A stretch of DNA of 64,000 bases from Ditibartonella apis (GCF_001952075.1 NZ_LXYU01000004.1:372001-436000); one strand, 5' to 3'. Numbered from the stretch's first letter, positions 18,105-29,235 are shown. Notes: generated by a model from the sequence alone, not told the origin. Numbers and translations are program-made.

Positions 18105-20747
18105 ATGGATATTGTCGTCGTCGAATCACCGGCAAAAGCTAAAACAATCAATAAATATCTAGGACCCAATTATAAAGTTCTCGCGTCCTTCGGGCATGTA
18201 CGTGATCTTCCTGCAAAAGACGGCTCTGTTCTGCCGGATGAAGATTTTGCGATGAAATGGGACACGAGCTCAACCGGTGCAAAACGAATCGCAGAAATAT
18301 CGAAAGCATTAAAAGATGCCGATGGCCTCATTCTGGCAACTGACCCGGACCGTGAAGGGGAAGCTATTTCCTGGCACGTTCTTGATATTTTACAGCATAA
18401 AAAGCTTTTGAAAGGTAAACCTGTCAAACGCGTTGTCTTTAATGCGATTACAAAACACGCCGTTCTTGATGCTATGGCTCACCCGCGTGATATCGACATT
18501 CCCCTTGTTGACGCCTATATGGCGCGTCGTGCACTTGATTACCTTGTCGGCTTCACCTTATCGCCTGTCCTTTGGCGCAAACTTCCCGGAGCCCGTTCGG
18601 CCGGTCGTGTACAATCAGTTGCGTTGCGCCTCATTTGCGATCGGGAATCGGAAATCGAGCGTTTCAAGCGTGAAGACTATTGGTCAATAGAAGCCAAGCT
18701 TGCAACAAAAGCAAACGAGAGCTTCCTGGCTAATCTGACGACTTTTAACCGCAAAAAGCTCGCCAAGCTCGACATTAAAACAGAAGATCAGGCAAAAAAT
18801 ATCCGCAACATGTTGGATGGAGCCGGTTACCGGATCACAAGTGTCGAATCAAAACCGACAAAACGCAATCCGGTACCACCATTCACAACGTCAACATTAC
18901 AACAAGCGGCTTCATCAAAACTCGGATTTTCGGCCTCGCGCACCATGCAAGTGGCACAGAAACTCTATGAAGGTATAGACATTGGCGGCGAAACAACCGG
19001 CCTCATCACTTATATGCGTACTGATGGCGTACAGATCGCCCCCGAAGCCATTGAAGCGGCAAGAAATGCCATTCATGATACATTCGGTGCAAATTATGTG
19101 CCCGAGAAACCCCGTTTCTATTCGACTAAAGCAAAAAACGCGCAGGAGGCGCACGAGGCTATACGTCCAACCGATTTCAAACGTAAACCGGACGACATTA
19201 AAAAATTTCTCGATAGCGACCAGTTCAAACTTTACGAGCTTGTATGGAAAAGAGCGATGGCCAGTCAGATGAAGTCTGCCGATATCGAGCGCACCACTGT
19301 CGAGATTGAAGCAATAAACGGTTCCGACCATGCAAATTTGAGAGCTGTCGGGTCGGTGGTAACATTTGACGGATTTATTGCTGCCTATTTTGATCAGAAA
19401 GATGACGACTCTGCCGATAGCGAAGACTCGATGCGGCTGCCGAAGATGGAAGCGGATGAAGAGCTCAAAAAAGTGTCGATTGACGCTCTCAAACATACGA
19501 CCGAACCTCCTGCCCGTTATTCCGAAGCAACCCTGATCAAAAAACTGGAAGAGCTTGGAATCGGTCGCCCGTCGACTTATGCCTCGACCCTTACCACTTT
19601 ACGTGATCGCGATTACGTCACGATAGACAAGCGCCGGCTTATTCCCGAGGCGAAAGGGCGCATTGTTACAGCATTCCTTGAAAACTTCTTCAATCGGTAT
19701 GTCGAATACGATTTTACTGCCGATCTTGAAGAAAAGCTTGATCTCATCTCCGACGGCAAGTTGTCCTGGAAGCAGGTATTGCGCGAATTCTGGGACGCGT
19801 TCAATGCTTCGGTTTCCGATATTAAAGAATTACGTGTGAGCAATGTGCTTGATGTGTTGAATGACGCGCTTGCACCACTCGCATTTCCGCAACGCGAAGA
19901 CGGCAGTGATCCCCGCTCCTGTCCGCTCTGCCATGAGGGGCGTCTATCTCTTAAACTCGGCCGTTATGGTGCCTTTGTCGGTTGTTCCAATTATCCCGAT
20001 TGCAAATATACCAGACAATTGGGAAGTGAAGACGCCAAGGATGGCAACACAACCGAGCAGGATGGCCCTACAATACTAGGCAAAAACCCCGATAATGGCG
20101 AAGACGTAACACTTAAAATCGGTCGTTTCGGCCCCTATGTCGAGTGTAAACATGGCGAGGAGCTGAAACGCGCCGGCCTTCCGAAAAGCTGGTCGCCAAG
20201 CGAAATGAATTTGGAAAAAGCACTTGCTCTTTTATCTCTACCGCGAGAAGTGGGAATACATCCTGAAACCGGGAAGCCGATTATGGCTTCTATCGGCAGA
20301 TATGGACCTTATGTGTCTCATGATGGCCAATATGCCAATCTTGAAACGCCGGAAGAGGTTTTCGATATTGGCATCAACAGGGCGGTAACTGTTTTGGCAG
20401 AGAAACAGGCGCGTGGAGGCGCACGGAGGGGATCTACGCCCAAAGCTATTGCCACCCTTGGACAACATCCCGATGGTGGCGATGTGACAGTCCGCGACGG
20501 CCGTTATGGACCTTATGTCAACTGGGGCAAGATCAATGCAACGTTACCAAAAGGCAAAGACCCGGCATCGGTAACTTTGGAAGAAGCCTTGGAACTCATT
20601 TCACTAAAAGCAGCTTCTCCCAAAAAAGGCCGTAAAGCCACAGTAAAAAAATCTGCAACAAAAAATGCGGCAACCAAGAAAAGCGTCACCAAAAAGACGG
20701 TAAAAAAGGCGGCAACCAAGAAGGCAACCTCCAAGAAAGCAGAATAA
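18105..20747 (+). CDS. topA: DNA topoisomerase I
   Basis: 880 residues. The Toprim domain opens DIVVVESPAKAKTI and carries DPDREGEAISWH. The catalytic Tyr is Y303 in ITYMRTD. A C4 zinc-ribbon repeat is visible at CPLCHEG ... GCSNYPDC, followed by several GRYGPYV-type C-terminal repeats. The protein ends in a Lys/Ala/Thr-rich tail of about 50 residues, which is common in alphaproteobacterial TopA and probably contacts DNA. It relaxes negative supercoils. rnr starts 14 bp downstream. Confidence 0.96.
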   Translation: MDIVVVESPAKAKTINKYLGPNYKVLASFGHVRDLPAKDGSVLPDEDFAMKWDTSSTGAKRIAEISKALKDADGLILATDPDREGEAISWHVLDILQHKKLLKGKPVKRVVFNAITKHAVLDAMAHPRDIDIPLVDAYMARRALDYLVGFTLSPVLWRKLPGARSAGRVQSVALRLICDRESEIERFKREDYWSIEAKLATKANESFLANLTTFNRKKLAKLDIKTEDQAKNIRNMLDGAGYRITSVESKPTKRNPVPPFTTSTLQQAASSKLGFSASRTMQVAQKLYEGIDIGGETTGLITYMRTDGVQIAPEAIEAARNAIHDTFGANYVPEKPRFYSTKAKNAQEAHEAIRPTDFKRKPDDIKKFLDSDQFKLYELVWKRAMASQMKSADIERTTVEIEAINGSDHANLRAVGSVVTFDGFIAAYFDQKDDDSADSEDSMRLPKMEADEELKKVSIDALKHTTEPPARYSEATLIKKLEELGIGRPSTYASTLTTLRDRDYVTIDKRRLIPEAKGRIVTAFLENFFNRYVEYDFTADLEEKLDLISDGKLSWKQVLREFWDAFNASVSDIKELRVSNVLDVLNDALAPLAFPQREDGSDPRSCPLCHEGRLSLKLGRYGAFVGCSNYPDCKYTRQLGSEDAKDGNTTEQDGPTILGKNPDNGEDVTLKIGRFGPYVECKHGEELKRAGLPKSWSPSEMNLEKALALLSLPREVGIHPETGKPIMASIGRYGPYVSHDGQYANLETPEEVFDIGINRAVTVLAEKQARGGARRGSTPKAIATLGQHPDGGDVTVRDGRYGPYVNWGKINATLPKGKDPASVTLEEALELISLKAASPKKGRKATVKKSATKNAATKKSVTKKTVKKAATKKATSKKAE

Positions 20748-20760
20748 CCCGTGAAACGGG

Positions 20761-23040
20761 ATGGAAAATAGAGCTATGAAACAACATCCCGTAAGCAGGA
20801 ACAAACCTTCACACTTGCCCACAAAAGATGATATTCTTTCTTTCATCAAAGAAAATCCGAATTTGTCCGGGAAACGGGAGATTGCCAAGGCTTTCAACCT
20901 CAAAGGGGATGCGCGAATTTGGCTTAAAGACCTCTTGCGTGAACTGAAGGCCGAAGGTGTCGTCTCTAAACAACGCAAAAAAATTGTTCCGAAACACATG
21001 CTTCCACCTGTCGCAGTTCTCGACATTAAAGGGCGCGATCATGATGGCGGCTTTATCGCTGAGCCTTCCGAATGGGATGGTGAGGATGCGCCGCTTGTCG
21101 CTCTTCATCCCGCACGACACACAAAAGGACCGGCCATTGGCGTCGGCGACAGAATCCTTGCCAAAATTTTCCGCAATAAAAGAGAGGAAGGACCTTCTTA
21201 TACCGGCCGCGCTATTAAGAAAATTGATAAGCGTGATTTTACCACTATGGGCGTTCTTCGTGATCTAGGCCAAGGTAAATGGCGTCTTGAGCCGATCGAC
21301 CGAAAAGCACCCGAAGTTGCCGTTGATCTCCCCCCGGATAGCAAGGCAAAAGCCGGAGACCTCGTCGAAGTAGAGATCGGTCGTGACAAACGTTATGGCT
21401 TGAAACGCGGCGTCGTCAAAAATATTCTGGGCAGTGTCGATAGCGAAAAAGCGCTATCGATGATTGCGATCATTTCTCACGATATTCCGCATATTTTTCC
21501 TGACCGCGTCCTCGAAGAAGCGGAAGAAGCTAAACCTGCTACAATGGAAAATCGGGAGGATTGGCGCGACCTCCCGCTCGTAACCATTGATCCCGAAGAT
21601 GCAAAGGATCATGACGATGCCGTTTGTGCAAATATGGATGATAGCGAAGACAATAAAGGCGGGGTTGTCGTGACGGTTGCTATTGCAGATGTCGGTTATT
21701 ATGTCCGCCCCGACAGTGCAATGGATAAGGAAGCCTTAAAACGCGGTAATTCGGTCTATTTTCCCGATAGGGTTGTACAGATGTTGCCAGAACGAATTTC
21801 GAATAACTTTTGTTCTCTGCGCGAAGGCGAAGATAGGCCTGCTATGGCCGTTCGCATGGTTTTTGATAGTCACGGGAAAAAACAAAGTCACAGTTTTCAC
21901 CGTATATTGATGCGCTCGTGTGCCAAACTTTCTTACGAACAAACGCAAAGGGCTATTGATGGCAAGCCTGACGAAAAAACTTTGCCAATACTTGAAAACG
22001 TATTGAAGCCCCTTTGGGCAGCTTATGATTTGCTGAAAAAAGCGCGTGACGAACGGCAACCGTTGGAACTTGATCTGCCTGAAAGGAAAATTATTCTTGA
22101 TGAAAGCGGACGCATTAAAGACGTGGTCATCCCGCCACGCCTTGATGCCCATAAACTTATTGAAGAATTTATGATTCAGGCCAATGTATCGGCAGCTGAA
22201 ACCCTCAAATCCAAACATCAACCTTTGATCTACCGTATACATGACCAGCCGTCGCTCACAAAACAAGAAGGCTTAAGAGAGTTTTTGGCGTCCCTTGGTC
22301 TTTCACTTTCCCGCGGCGCGGAGCTTACGCCGGAACGCTTTAATAGAATTCTTGAGTGGGTGAAAGATACCGATCAACAAGAGCTGGTTAATCAGGTGGT
22401 GTTGCGTACCCAATCACAAGCAGAATATGCGCCCGAGAATATCGGTCATTTTGGCCTCAACTTACGTAACTACGCCCATTTTACTTCGCCTATTCGCCGT
22501 TATGCGGATTTAATCGTTCATCGTGCCCTGATCAAATCACTGAAGCTCGGCAATGACGGTTTAACGAACGAAGAAGAAAAAAATCTTGATGAAATTGCAG
22601 TAGCTATTTCTCTTACAGAGCGCCGCGCAATGGCTGCCGAACGAGAAACAATCGACCGGTTGGTTGCGCATTTTCTCGCAGATAAAATTGGCACTGAATT
22701 TACCGGTCGTATTGCCGGTATCACAAAATCGGGCTTATTCATTTCACTTGACCGATTGGGAGCCGACGGTTTTACGCCTATTTCAACTCTGGCAACCGAT
22801 TACTATATATTTGACGAGGCGCGTCACGCTTTGATAGGCGAAAAAAGCCATAAAGGTTACCAGCTGGGAGATAGTGTCAGTGTACGTCTCGTCGAAGCAC
22901 AGCCAATTGCCGGGGCGATGCGGTTTGAAATGCTAAGTGCGCCACGGCCATTACCGTTGTCACCGGTTTCTCATCATAAGAGCAAGACGGGCGCGCGCCG
23001 CTTCAATCGATCATCACGAAAAACCCGCCGTTCTATTTGA
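20761..23040 (+). CDS. rnr: Ribonuclease R
   Basis: 759 residues. An N-terminal winged-helix region (about 15-75) and cold-shock-like OB domains lead to the RNB catalytic domain with DPEDAKDHDDAV near 280, which supplies the acidic metal ligands. The S1 domain is near 640-720, and a basic tail ends the protein. It is a 3'-5' exoribonuclease that degrades structured RNA. An alternative ATG at 20776 would remove five residues. It follows topA directly, the normal order in this group, and is probably co-transcribed with it. Confidence 0.95.
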   Translation: MENRAMKQHPVSRNKPSHLPTKDDILSFIKENPNLSGKREIAKAFNLKGDARIWLKDLLRELKAEGVVSKQRKKIVPKHMLPPVAVLDIKGRDHDGGFIAEPSEWDGEDAPLVALHPARHTKGPAIGVGDRILAKIFRNKREEGPSYTGRAIKKIDKRDFTTMGVLRDLGQGKWRLEPIDRKAPEVAVDLPPDSKAKAGDLVEVEIGRDKRYGLKRGVVKNILGSVDSEKALSMIAIISHDIPHIFPDRVLEEAEEAKPATMENREDWRDLPLVTIDPEDAKDHDDAVCANMDDSEDNKGGVVVTVAIADVGYYVRPDSAMDKEALKRGNSVYFPDRVVQMLPERISNNFCSLREGEDRPAMAVRMVFDSHGKKQSHSFHRILMRSCAKLSYEQTQRAIDGKPDEKTLPILENVLKPLWAAYDLLKKARDERQPLELDLPERKIILDESGRIKDVVIPPRLDAHKLIEEFMIQANVSAAETLKSKHQPLIYRIHDQPSLTKQEGLREFLASLGLSLSRGAELTPERFNRILEWVKDTDQQELVNQVVLRTQSQAEYAPENIGHFGLNLRNYAHFTSPIRRYADLIVHRALIKSLKLGNDGLTNEEEKNLDEIAVAISLTERRAMAAERETIDRLVAHFLADKIGTEFTGRIAGITKSGLFISLDRLGADGFTPISTLATDYYIFDEARHALIGEKSHKGYQLGDSVSVRLVEAQPIAGAMRFEMLSAPRPLPLSPVSHHKSKTGARRFNRSSRKTRRSI

Positions 23041-23333
23041 TCGACTTCGTGATCGAATAGGCTCTGGTCTATTTTCAATAATTATTAAAAGCCTGATTTT
23101 TATGATTTGCCGATAATGTTGAAAGTCTATTGTATGCTGCCCCGACGGGTAAAATTTGAAACCGGATTGTGCCGTTTGACTTGAAGTGTAGGAGTGGATA
23201 AATCTGTAAGCATTCTAAATTTTAAAACTTATCCAGCATAAATGGCATTTAACGCACTTGCCGAAATCCAATAAAGTTACTTCAAGCAGAAAACTCCTCT
23301 GCAAAGCCTATATGAGTGATGACAGAATAGTCC

Positions 23334-24509
23334 ATGATGCAATCCGATTCATCCTCTCAGAATGCAAAGCCCTGGCGCGCGATTTCAGCTGCAACAGCAA
23401 CAATCGGCGCTGTTGGAATAGCTTTGGGATTGGGAACGCAGCTTATTTCAATCCTGATGGCCGCACGAGGTTTCTCCAGCAGTGTCATCGGCTATAGTGG
23501 TACAGTAGGTGGTATTGCCACAATAATCGCGGCGGTCTTTAGCGCCCGCATTGCAAAAAAACTCGGCGTTGCACGTTCAATTCTGACAATGATGGCCGTC
23601 GGATGTGCAAGTTTTTTAGGTTTTTATTATTTCCAATCGATTGTCATCTGGTTTATTTTGCGCTTCACCCTGCATTTTGCAATCACCGTGATGTTCGTTC
23701 TATCCGAATTCTGGATAAACAGTTCCGCGCCACCTGCAAAACGCGCCACGATTCTTGCTATCTATGCAATTACACTGGGTCTCGGTTTTACTATCGGCCC
23801 TACTCTTCTAGCCCATGTTGGTAGTCAGGGATTCACGCCATTCGGTACCGCCTGCTTTCTGATTGCTATTGCTGCAATACCGATCATCGTTGCCTGGAAC
23901 TTGAGCCCGCAATTCAAAGATAGCGATCATGTCGCATTTTTCAGATATATTTTTGCTGTCCCGAGTTCCACAATGGCAGTTCTCGTATACGGCGCCATAC
24001 AGATGGGTGCCTTAACACTGATCACACCATTCAGTCTCAATCTCGGTTATAGCGAAGGCGAAGCGGCAAAATTCATGTCCGTTCTAGCATTGGGAAATGT
24101 GCTGCTGCTTATTCCGATTGGCATTATTAGCGATTTTGTGACCGACCGTCGTTATCCGTTAACGGGATGCGCAATCATCGGCTTGATTGGCACCTTGTTG
24201 ATTCCCTGGATTGCCAATGTAAAATGGATGTTGACACTCGACCTATTTATTCTCGGCGGCGTCTCTGCCGGACTTTATACGATCGGTCTTGCTCAACTAG
24301 GCTCAAGGCTGAAAGGTTTCGAGCTTGCAGCCGCCAACTCGGCGTTTATTTTCTGCTACGGCATCGGGATGCTTATAGGACCAACAGCCATCGGTAAAGC
24401 CATGGATATTTTTCCGCCCTTTGGCTTTTCAGACACAATGGCTACATTTTTCGGACTTTATATTATTTTAGTGGTCTCAAGAGTGGTGTTAAAGCTAATC
24501 CGCTCTTGA
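23334..24509 (+). CDS. MFS transporter (YcaD/UMF-like)
   Basis: 391 residues with about 12 hydrophobic helices in two halves, a central cytoplasmic loop near 200-215, and no large extra domain. Segments such as [20 protein letters not shown] between helices 2 and 3 match the MFS loop pattern. I place it near the small YcaD-like group because of its size and the [21 protein letters not shown] region. The substrate is unknown. It sits between rnr and rpmG, a slot that holds other small genes in relatives. Confidence 0.8.
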   Translation: MMQSDSSSQNAKPWRAISAATATIGAVGIALGLGTQLISILMAARGFSSSVIGYSGTVGGIATIIAAVFSARIAKKLGVARSILTMMAVGCASFLGFYYFQSIVIWFILRFTLHFAITVMFVLSEFWINSSAPPAKRATILAIYAITLGLGFTIGPTLLAHVGSQGFTPFGTACFLIAIAAIPIIVAWNLSPQFKDSDHVAFFRYIFAVPSSTMAVLVYGAIQMGALTLITPFSLNLGYSEGEAAKFMSVLALGNVLLLIPIGIISDFVTDRRYPLTGCAIIGLIGTLLIPWIANVKWMLTLDLFILGGVSAGLYTIGLAQLGSRLKGFELAAANSAFIFCYGIGMLIGPTAIGKAMDIFPPFGFSDTMATFFGLYIILVVSRVVLKLIRS

Positions 24510-24615
24510 CTTTTTGTATAACATCCTTAGTGTCGCGGCAAAATCCACTTGCGCCGGAATATGTCCGTCCGGTTTGAAGGTGGTGAATTTATATTCAGGA
24601 ACAGGATCCTTAATT

Positions 24616-24783
24616 ATGGCTAAAGCAGCATCCATTAAAATCAAGCTTTTGTCGACTGCAGATACCGGCTTTTTCTACGTTACAAAGAAAAATAGCCGTA
24701 CAATGACAGAAAAGATGACAAAACGTAAATATGACCCGATTGCCAAAAAGCATGTCGAGTTCAAAGAAACCAAAATTAAATAA
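24616..24783 (+). CDS. rpmG: 50S ribosomal protein L33
   Basis: 55 residues starting [19 protein letters not shown], the standard alphaproteobacterial L33, and lacking the zinc-binding CxxC pairs of the other L33 type. The ATG at 24616 follows AGGA. An upstream in-frame start would add 34 unrelated residues. A strong terminator follows within 20 bp. Confidence 0.96.
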   Translation: MAKAASIKIKLLSTADTGFFYVTKKNSRTMTEKMTKRKYDPIAKKHVEFKETKIK

Positions 24784-24798
24784 TTGTTTTTTTAGTAC

Positions 24799-24838
24799 AA
24801 AAAAAGCCGCTTCTTTTTAACGAAGCGGCTTTTTTATT
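24799..24838 (+). terminator. Rho-independent terminator after rpmG
   Basis: The stem AAGCCGCTTC / GAAGCGGCTT with a short loop is followed by TTTTTATTTG. It is symmetrical, with an A-run on the left. Confidence 0.92.
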
Positions 24839-25569
24839 TGTTTTTTCGTGATGGTTGACAGTGAGCTTGGCTCAGTCGTCCCTATCCGGATAGTCATTTA
24901 CATTCACACATTAACGTGTTGCTTGGCGCATCTCCGATATCACGAAGAGTCTCGTCGGGTAAAGTGTTTCTGACAGTTATAAAAAGCTCACTCAGGCGAT
25001 ATGATTTTTACCGTAAGATATTATTGCAGATGCCAACCCGATATTGCTAGCAAGAGATAATTTCGACTGTGAAGAGCAACTATCTCTTTACTAACAACTT
25101 TATACGTTCATTCAAAAGCATCCTCCAAACCCGCTTAATATGCCCTATGGAATAAGCGCAAGAAAGCGCCATTTACAAAAGTTGGAGAAAACAGCCTCGC
25201 TTTTGAGAAAATAGGCCTAGCGATTTTATTCCCGAATAAATCTTACCATGCACTAGGTCAAACACACTTTGTTTCAAATTCATCATGGCATTTTTTGAGT
25301 TGCGCTATAAAGATGTTTTTCAAGGACGGGAAAAAACATGAAAGCAATTGCAATTGCGAAAGTGGTCGTATAAAACAATATCCACATGCTTAGATCTGAA
25401 CCGACAACAATCCCGACGATTTAAAGGATATGTAACTTACACTTAAACTTGTCAGTTGAACGAGCCATGTTTGGCCACGTTCAGTCGGGGCTATTCCTTT
25501 TTAGCTGTATTGAAAGTGGCTGTCGAAATAGTCGGCACACTATTTACAAAAGTCGGAATTTTATGGTGT
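24839..25569. other. Long gene-free region between rpmG and the L,D-transpeptidase
   Basis: About 730 bp without a frame that looks like protein. Stop codons are dense in all frames. No tRNA-like arms or repeats were found. It may be decayed sequence. Confidence 0.5.
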
Positions 25570-27579
25570 CTAAATGTCCGATTTTCGGACTGACTCTGTT
25601 TTTGTAGCGGCACCCGCCATCAACTCGTCACGGCCGTAAATATCATCATAATAATTAATCTTGCCACTTTTCAGATCTGGCCAGGCAGTAAAATAGGTGA
25701 GGTAAACCGGAACAGGTTCACTTAATGACAAGCTCCGCTCGCCTTTTGCAAAATAAGGCTTCAGATCATCAACATTTTTGCCGAGTACTGCTGCTGCCAT
25801 TTCCCGCGGATATTCAAGACGCACACATCCGTGACTTAGAGCACGCATGTCGCGCGAAAAAGCTGTCTTATTGGGCGTGTCGTGAAGATAGATATCATGC
25901 TTGTTTGGAAAAAGTATTTTGAGTTCGCCAAGAGCATTGTTCTTCCCCGGTGTCTGGCGAATACTGATTCCGCGTCCTTTGTTAGCTACTTGTTGCCAAT
26001 TGACTGATGATGCTGAAACCACTCTGCCCGAACTATCATAAAGCTCATAATTGTTGCGTTGCAGATAACTTGAGTCCTGCATGATACGCGGGAGCATTTC
26101 ATTGACAACTATCGAATGGGGCACGCCCCAAGACGGATTGAATGTAACCAGTCTTATTTTGTCATAGAAAAAATAGGTTTGTCTTTGAGGGCTACCAACC
26201 ACAACTTTCATATCAAGTTTGACTGCGTTGTTTTCGACATATTGCCCTCTGTACGCTGCCTGATTGATGAACACATAACGGGAACCGAAGTCGTGCGGAA
26301 GCCAGCGCAATCGTTCCATCGAATCAATAATTTTCTGTCTTTTTATTTCAACAGTATTGTTTGCCAAGGTTGCAACCGTTGCGGGCCCGATAACACCATC
26401 CGCCGTTTTGCCAACGAATTTTTGATAGTCTCTGACACAATCTACCAATTGCCCATTATAGCTGGTTTCTTGCAGAAACCTTTCCAACTTCATTTTATGA
26501 TCGGAGAGATAACCGGACGGTGCCCGTTTCAGAAGCAGACTCGTAAAGAGCGGCAAGTCCTCGTTCGTTTCACCGGGTTTAATGACCGTCTTGAATGATA
26601 TTTTCACATTGTCTGCATGGTCGCTCTTCGGCATTTGCGCCAGAGCATGTTTCAATGCTTTGTATGAATCGGATTGTGGCAGGTAAGCCTCTAAATCGGC
26701 GACAGGATTTTCACTTGTTGCCAATCTGCCCAATTCTCTTTCGAAATCGATCTGGCGACGTGGTAAATCATGAAACGGCGAGAGACGATCGGCGATAATA
26801 CGACCATTCGATGCGTCTTGAATGTAACGAAGGACGCGGCTTGTCAGAGCGACATCAAAATTGGTGAATGCAAGATTGCGTTCTTCGCCCACAAGATTTT
26901 CATCTGGTAGCTTTACAAAATAATCCTGTGGCTCCAACCCGTCCTCGTCGACTCTAGCCAAAAAGCGCATCACGTCTCTGGCTTTGTCAGTAACTTCGCC
27001 CGCTACAGACCACATGAGATCGGGCTTATTCACGTAATGTCTGGTCACTGAATCGGCAAGCGAGTCTTCTATCTTTACATCAATATGAGAAAAATCCGAT
27101 TTTAAAGATTGGTCTATATCGGTATTTTGCCCTGAATTAACGCCTTCCAGAATAACGTTATAAGGCTCTGACAATGGCAATCGGGCTGGACCTGCCGATT
27201 TCATCGTCGAATTTGTTTCAATAAAATCAATATTCGAGAACTCTACCGGAACAAGGCGTTCAGGCCTATAGTTAAAAGTTTTCGGGCTCGCGGCAGTTAC
27301 ACGGTTGGTCAAATCGATATTATTTTTTTTCGCAGGTGCACCTTGGGGGGTACCGGGCACAGTGTTTTGGGATTTTTTAACTGCTTTGCCTTGCGTATCG
27401 GACTGATGACCCACCTCGGGTTGCATTTCAAGTACGGGCGCAGGTTTCTGTTTTTTGCTGAAGAGCTCCATCAAATTATTGATCGCAGCAGCCTGCTCCA
27501 CACCATAATATGGGGAGGCATAAAGGACCGAACTGGCAAAAAACATAATAATGAGGCGCGAAATGCGTTTTTGAAACAT
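25570..27579 (-). CDS. Murein L,D-transpeptidase (YcbB/LdtD-like)
   Basis: 669 residues. An N-terminal signal sequence or anchor (MFQKR then a hydrophobic run to about 22) is followed by about 100 residues of low-complexity linker. The scaffold domain is near 170-300 and a peptidoglycan-binding domain near 365-425 (DYQKFVGKTADGVIGPATV). The YkuD catalytic domain contains HDTPNK and SHGCVRLEYP, with the nucleophile at C585. It forms 3-3 cross-links in peptidoglycan or attaches proteins to it in the periplasm. A C-terminal extension of about 60 residues follows the domain. The gene stands alone. Confidence 0.9.
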   Translation of the reverse strand: MFQKRISRLIIMFFASSVLYASPYYGVEQAAAINNLMELFSKKQKPAPVLEMQPEVGHQSDTQGKAVKKSQNTVPGTPQGAPAKKNNIDLTNRVTAASPKTFNYRPERLVPVEFSNIDFIETNSTMKSAGPARLPLSEPYNVILEGVNSGQNTDIDQSLKSDFSHIDVKIEDSLADSVTRHYVNKPDLMWSVAGEVTDKARDVMRFLARVDEDGLEPQDYFVKLPDENLVGEERNLAFTNFDVALTSRVLRYIQDASNGRIIADRLSPFHDLPRRQIDFERELGRLATSENPVADLEAYLPQSDSYKALKHALAQMPKSDHADNVKISFKTVIKPGETNEDLPLFTSLLLKRAPSGYLSDHKMKLERFLQETSYNGQLVDCVRDYQKFVGKTADGVIGPATVATLANNTVEIKRQKIIDSMERLRWLPHDFGSRYVFINQAAYRGQYVENNAVKLDMKVVVGSPQRQTYFFYDKIRLVTFNPSWGVPHSIVVNEMLPRIMQDSSYLQRNNYELYDSSGRVVSASSVNWQQVANKGRGISIRQTPGKNNALGELKILFPNKHDIYLHDTPNKTAFSRDMRALSHGCVRLEYPREMAAAVLGKNVDDLKPYFAKGERSLSLSEPVPVYLTYFTAWPDLKSGKINYYDDIYGRDELMAGAATKTESVRKSDI

Positions 27580-27604
27580 GGTCTGGGGTATCCGAGAAAT
27601 TACA

Positions 27605-27624
27605 AAAATCTTTTAAAAGATTTT
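27605..27624. promoter_or_regulatory. 20-bp perfect palindrome upstream of the L,D-transpeptidase
   Basis: AAAATCTTTT followed directly by AAAAGATTTT, 26 bp ahead of the start at 27579. It could be an operator for a dimeric regulator or a simple AT-rich coincidence in the 5' leader. Confidence 0.4.
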
Positions 27625-28108
27625 CGTAACCAAGCTCTTAAACGAACGGCGACAATTAAAAAAAATTCTATGCCGATTTGTGGCACGCCTACCGAGATTT
27701 TAATTGCCTGAAGCAGCACAATTCTTATAAAGATCAATTGTCACAAATCGGTGCAAAACTAATTTTGATCCATGTTAAATACGCCTTTATTGAATTTCCG
27801 GTGATTTTCTTATGGAACGTTAATCGAAAAAGCTCATTCGGTTCGTTCCGGATACCCCGCTGATATTGTTGGCTTTTACCTGTTTTTAAAAAAATTGACG
27901 TCGCTGATAATGTTGGAGGTCAATGACAGTTACGCGGTATTTTTATCGACTTTACCCCATTCATCTTCTAGAATTGGTATCCGAAAAAGATAGCGGTGCA
28001 ATTGGATGTTATTTTTAGAGAATGACACATTCGATAAAAACCTGATTATCGGATTTTACGTTCTGGTCTTGATCAACGTAGTTAGGATAAGATTTCCGAG
28101 TTGAATCT
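27625..28108. other. Intergenic region upstream of mobA
   Basis: About 480 bp between the divergent L,D-transpeptidase and mobA genes. It presumably holds both promoters. No further gene or structured RNA was recognised. Confidence 0.4.
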
Positions 28109-28723
28109 ATGAAAATTTTAGGATTGATATTGGCAGGCGGACATTCGTCTCGCATGGGGCGGGATAAAGCGGGGCTTGAATTTGACGGAAAAAGCCTCAT
28201 TCAAAACCAGATCGAGACTTTCAAAAACCGCGGTTTTCCGATTGCCATCAGCTCGAACACTTATAGTCTCGACGCGTTTGAACCTATTCCGGTTCTCGAA
28301 GACCCCGCAGAAATCCGTTATGGAGGCCCGCTTGCAGGCGTTTACGCGGGTATTAATTATGCTTTTGCAAATAACTACGATTTCGTTCTGACAATGCCCG
28401 TAGATTGTCCGATTATACCGGAAGAGTTTTTTGTGAGAATCACGTCGGATATTGACAAAAACACCACGTTGAGGATGGCCTCTACACCTTCCGGTCTCCA
28501 ACCGACATTTGCACTTTGGCCAACGAACCTCAGATCCGATCTTTTCGAATTCTTGAAAGGTGCTGAAAATAAAAGTATTCGATCATTCGCTTTTGCTCAT
28601 AATGTGTCTATAGTGCGGTTTGACAATCTCTATTCTGAAGGTGCATTCTTCAACGTCAACACGCCGGAAGATTATCAATATTTACAGGATAAATTCGGGA
28701 TAAAAAATGAAACCAAAGCTTAA
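28109..28723 (+). CDS. mobA: Molybdenum cofactor guanylyltransferase
   Basis: 204 residues. The nucleotide-binding LAGGHSSRMGRDKA is at residues 8-21, and the metal-binding MPVDCP near 110 is present. It attaches GMP to Mo-molybdopterin to give the bis-MGD cofactor. Overlap of 17 bp with mobB shows coupling. Molybdoenzymes of the DMSO-reductase family should therefore exist in this organism. Confidence 0.92.
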   Translation: MKILGLILAGGHSSRMGRDKAGLEFDGKSLIQNQIETFKNRGFPIAISSNTYSLDAFEPIPVLEDPAEIRYGGPLAGVYAGINYAFANNYDFVLTMPVDCPIIPEEFFVRITSDIDKNTTLRMASTPSGLQPTFALWPTNLRSDLFEFLKGAENKSIRSFAFAHNVSIVRFDNLYSEGAFFNVNTPEDYQYLQDKFGIKNETKA

Positions 28724-29234
28724 AGTATTTGGCGTAACCGGCTGGAAAAACAATGGAAAAACGACAATGGTTGTACGCCTTGTCGAAGAGTTGACCTCAC
28801 GCGGTTACAAAATTTCAACGGTCAAACATGCACATCATGATTTCGATATTGACCATGAAAATACCGATTCATGGCGTCATCGCAAATCCGGTGCTCAGGA
28901 AGTCGCTGTTGTATCTTCAAGGCGCTTTGCACTCATTCATGAAAACAAAGCGGAAGAAGAAACTCCGCTCTCAAGAATTCTCGAGCTTTTATCCCCCTGT
29001 GATCTTGTGATTGTCGAGGGATACAAGCGGGATAGCCACGACAAGTTGGAAGTTCGTCGTACCGGCGGGAAAGTTGGCGAACCCCTTAACAAATCGGATC
29101 CTCATATTGTCGCTATTGCATCGGATAAGCCGGTGGAAGAAAAGCATTTGCCGTATTTCAATATTGATGATGTACAAGCAATTGCAGATTTCATTGTTGA
29201 CCATATGAAACTCGAACACAAACAAGAGGCATAG
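28707..29234 (+). CDS. mobB: Molybdopterin-guanine dinucleotide biosynthesis adaptor MobB
   Basis: 175 residues. The P-loop GWKNNGKTT is at 12-20, followed by the MobB motif STVKHAHHDFDID near 39-51. The later segment DLVIVEGYKRD is the family Walker-B-like region. It is a GTP-binding accessory protein for MobA. It is followed immediately by a GST gene. Confidence 0.92.
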   Translation: MKPKLKVFGVTGWKNNGKTTMVVRLVEELTSRGYKISTVKHAHHDFDIDHENTDSWRHRKSGAQEVAVVSSRRFALIHENKAEEETPLSRILELLSPCDLVIVEGYKRDSHDKLEVRRTGGKVGEPLNKSDPHIVAIASDKPVEEKHLPYFNIDDVQAIADFIVDHMKLEHKQEA

Positions 29235-29235
29235 A

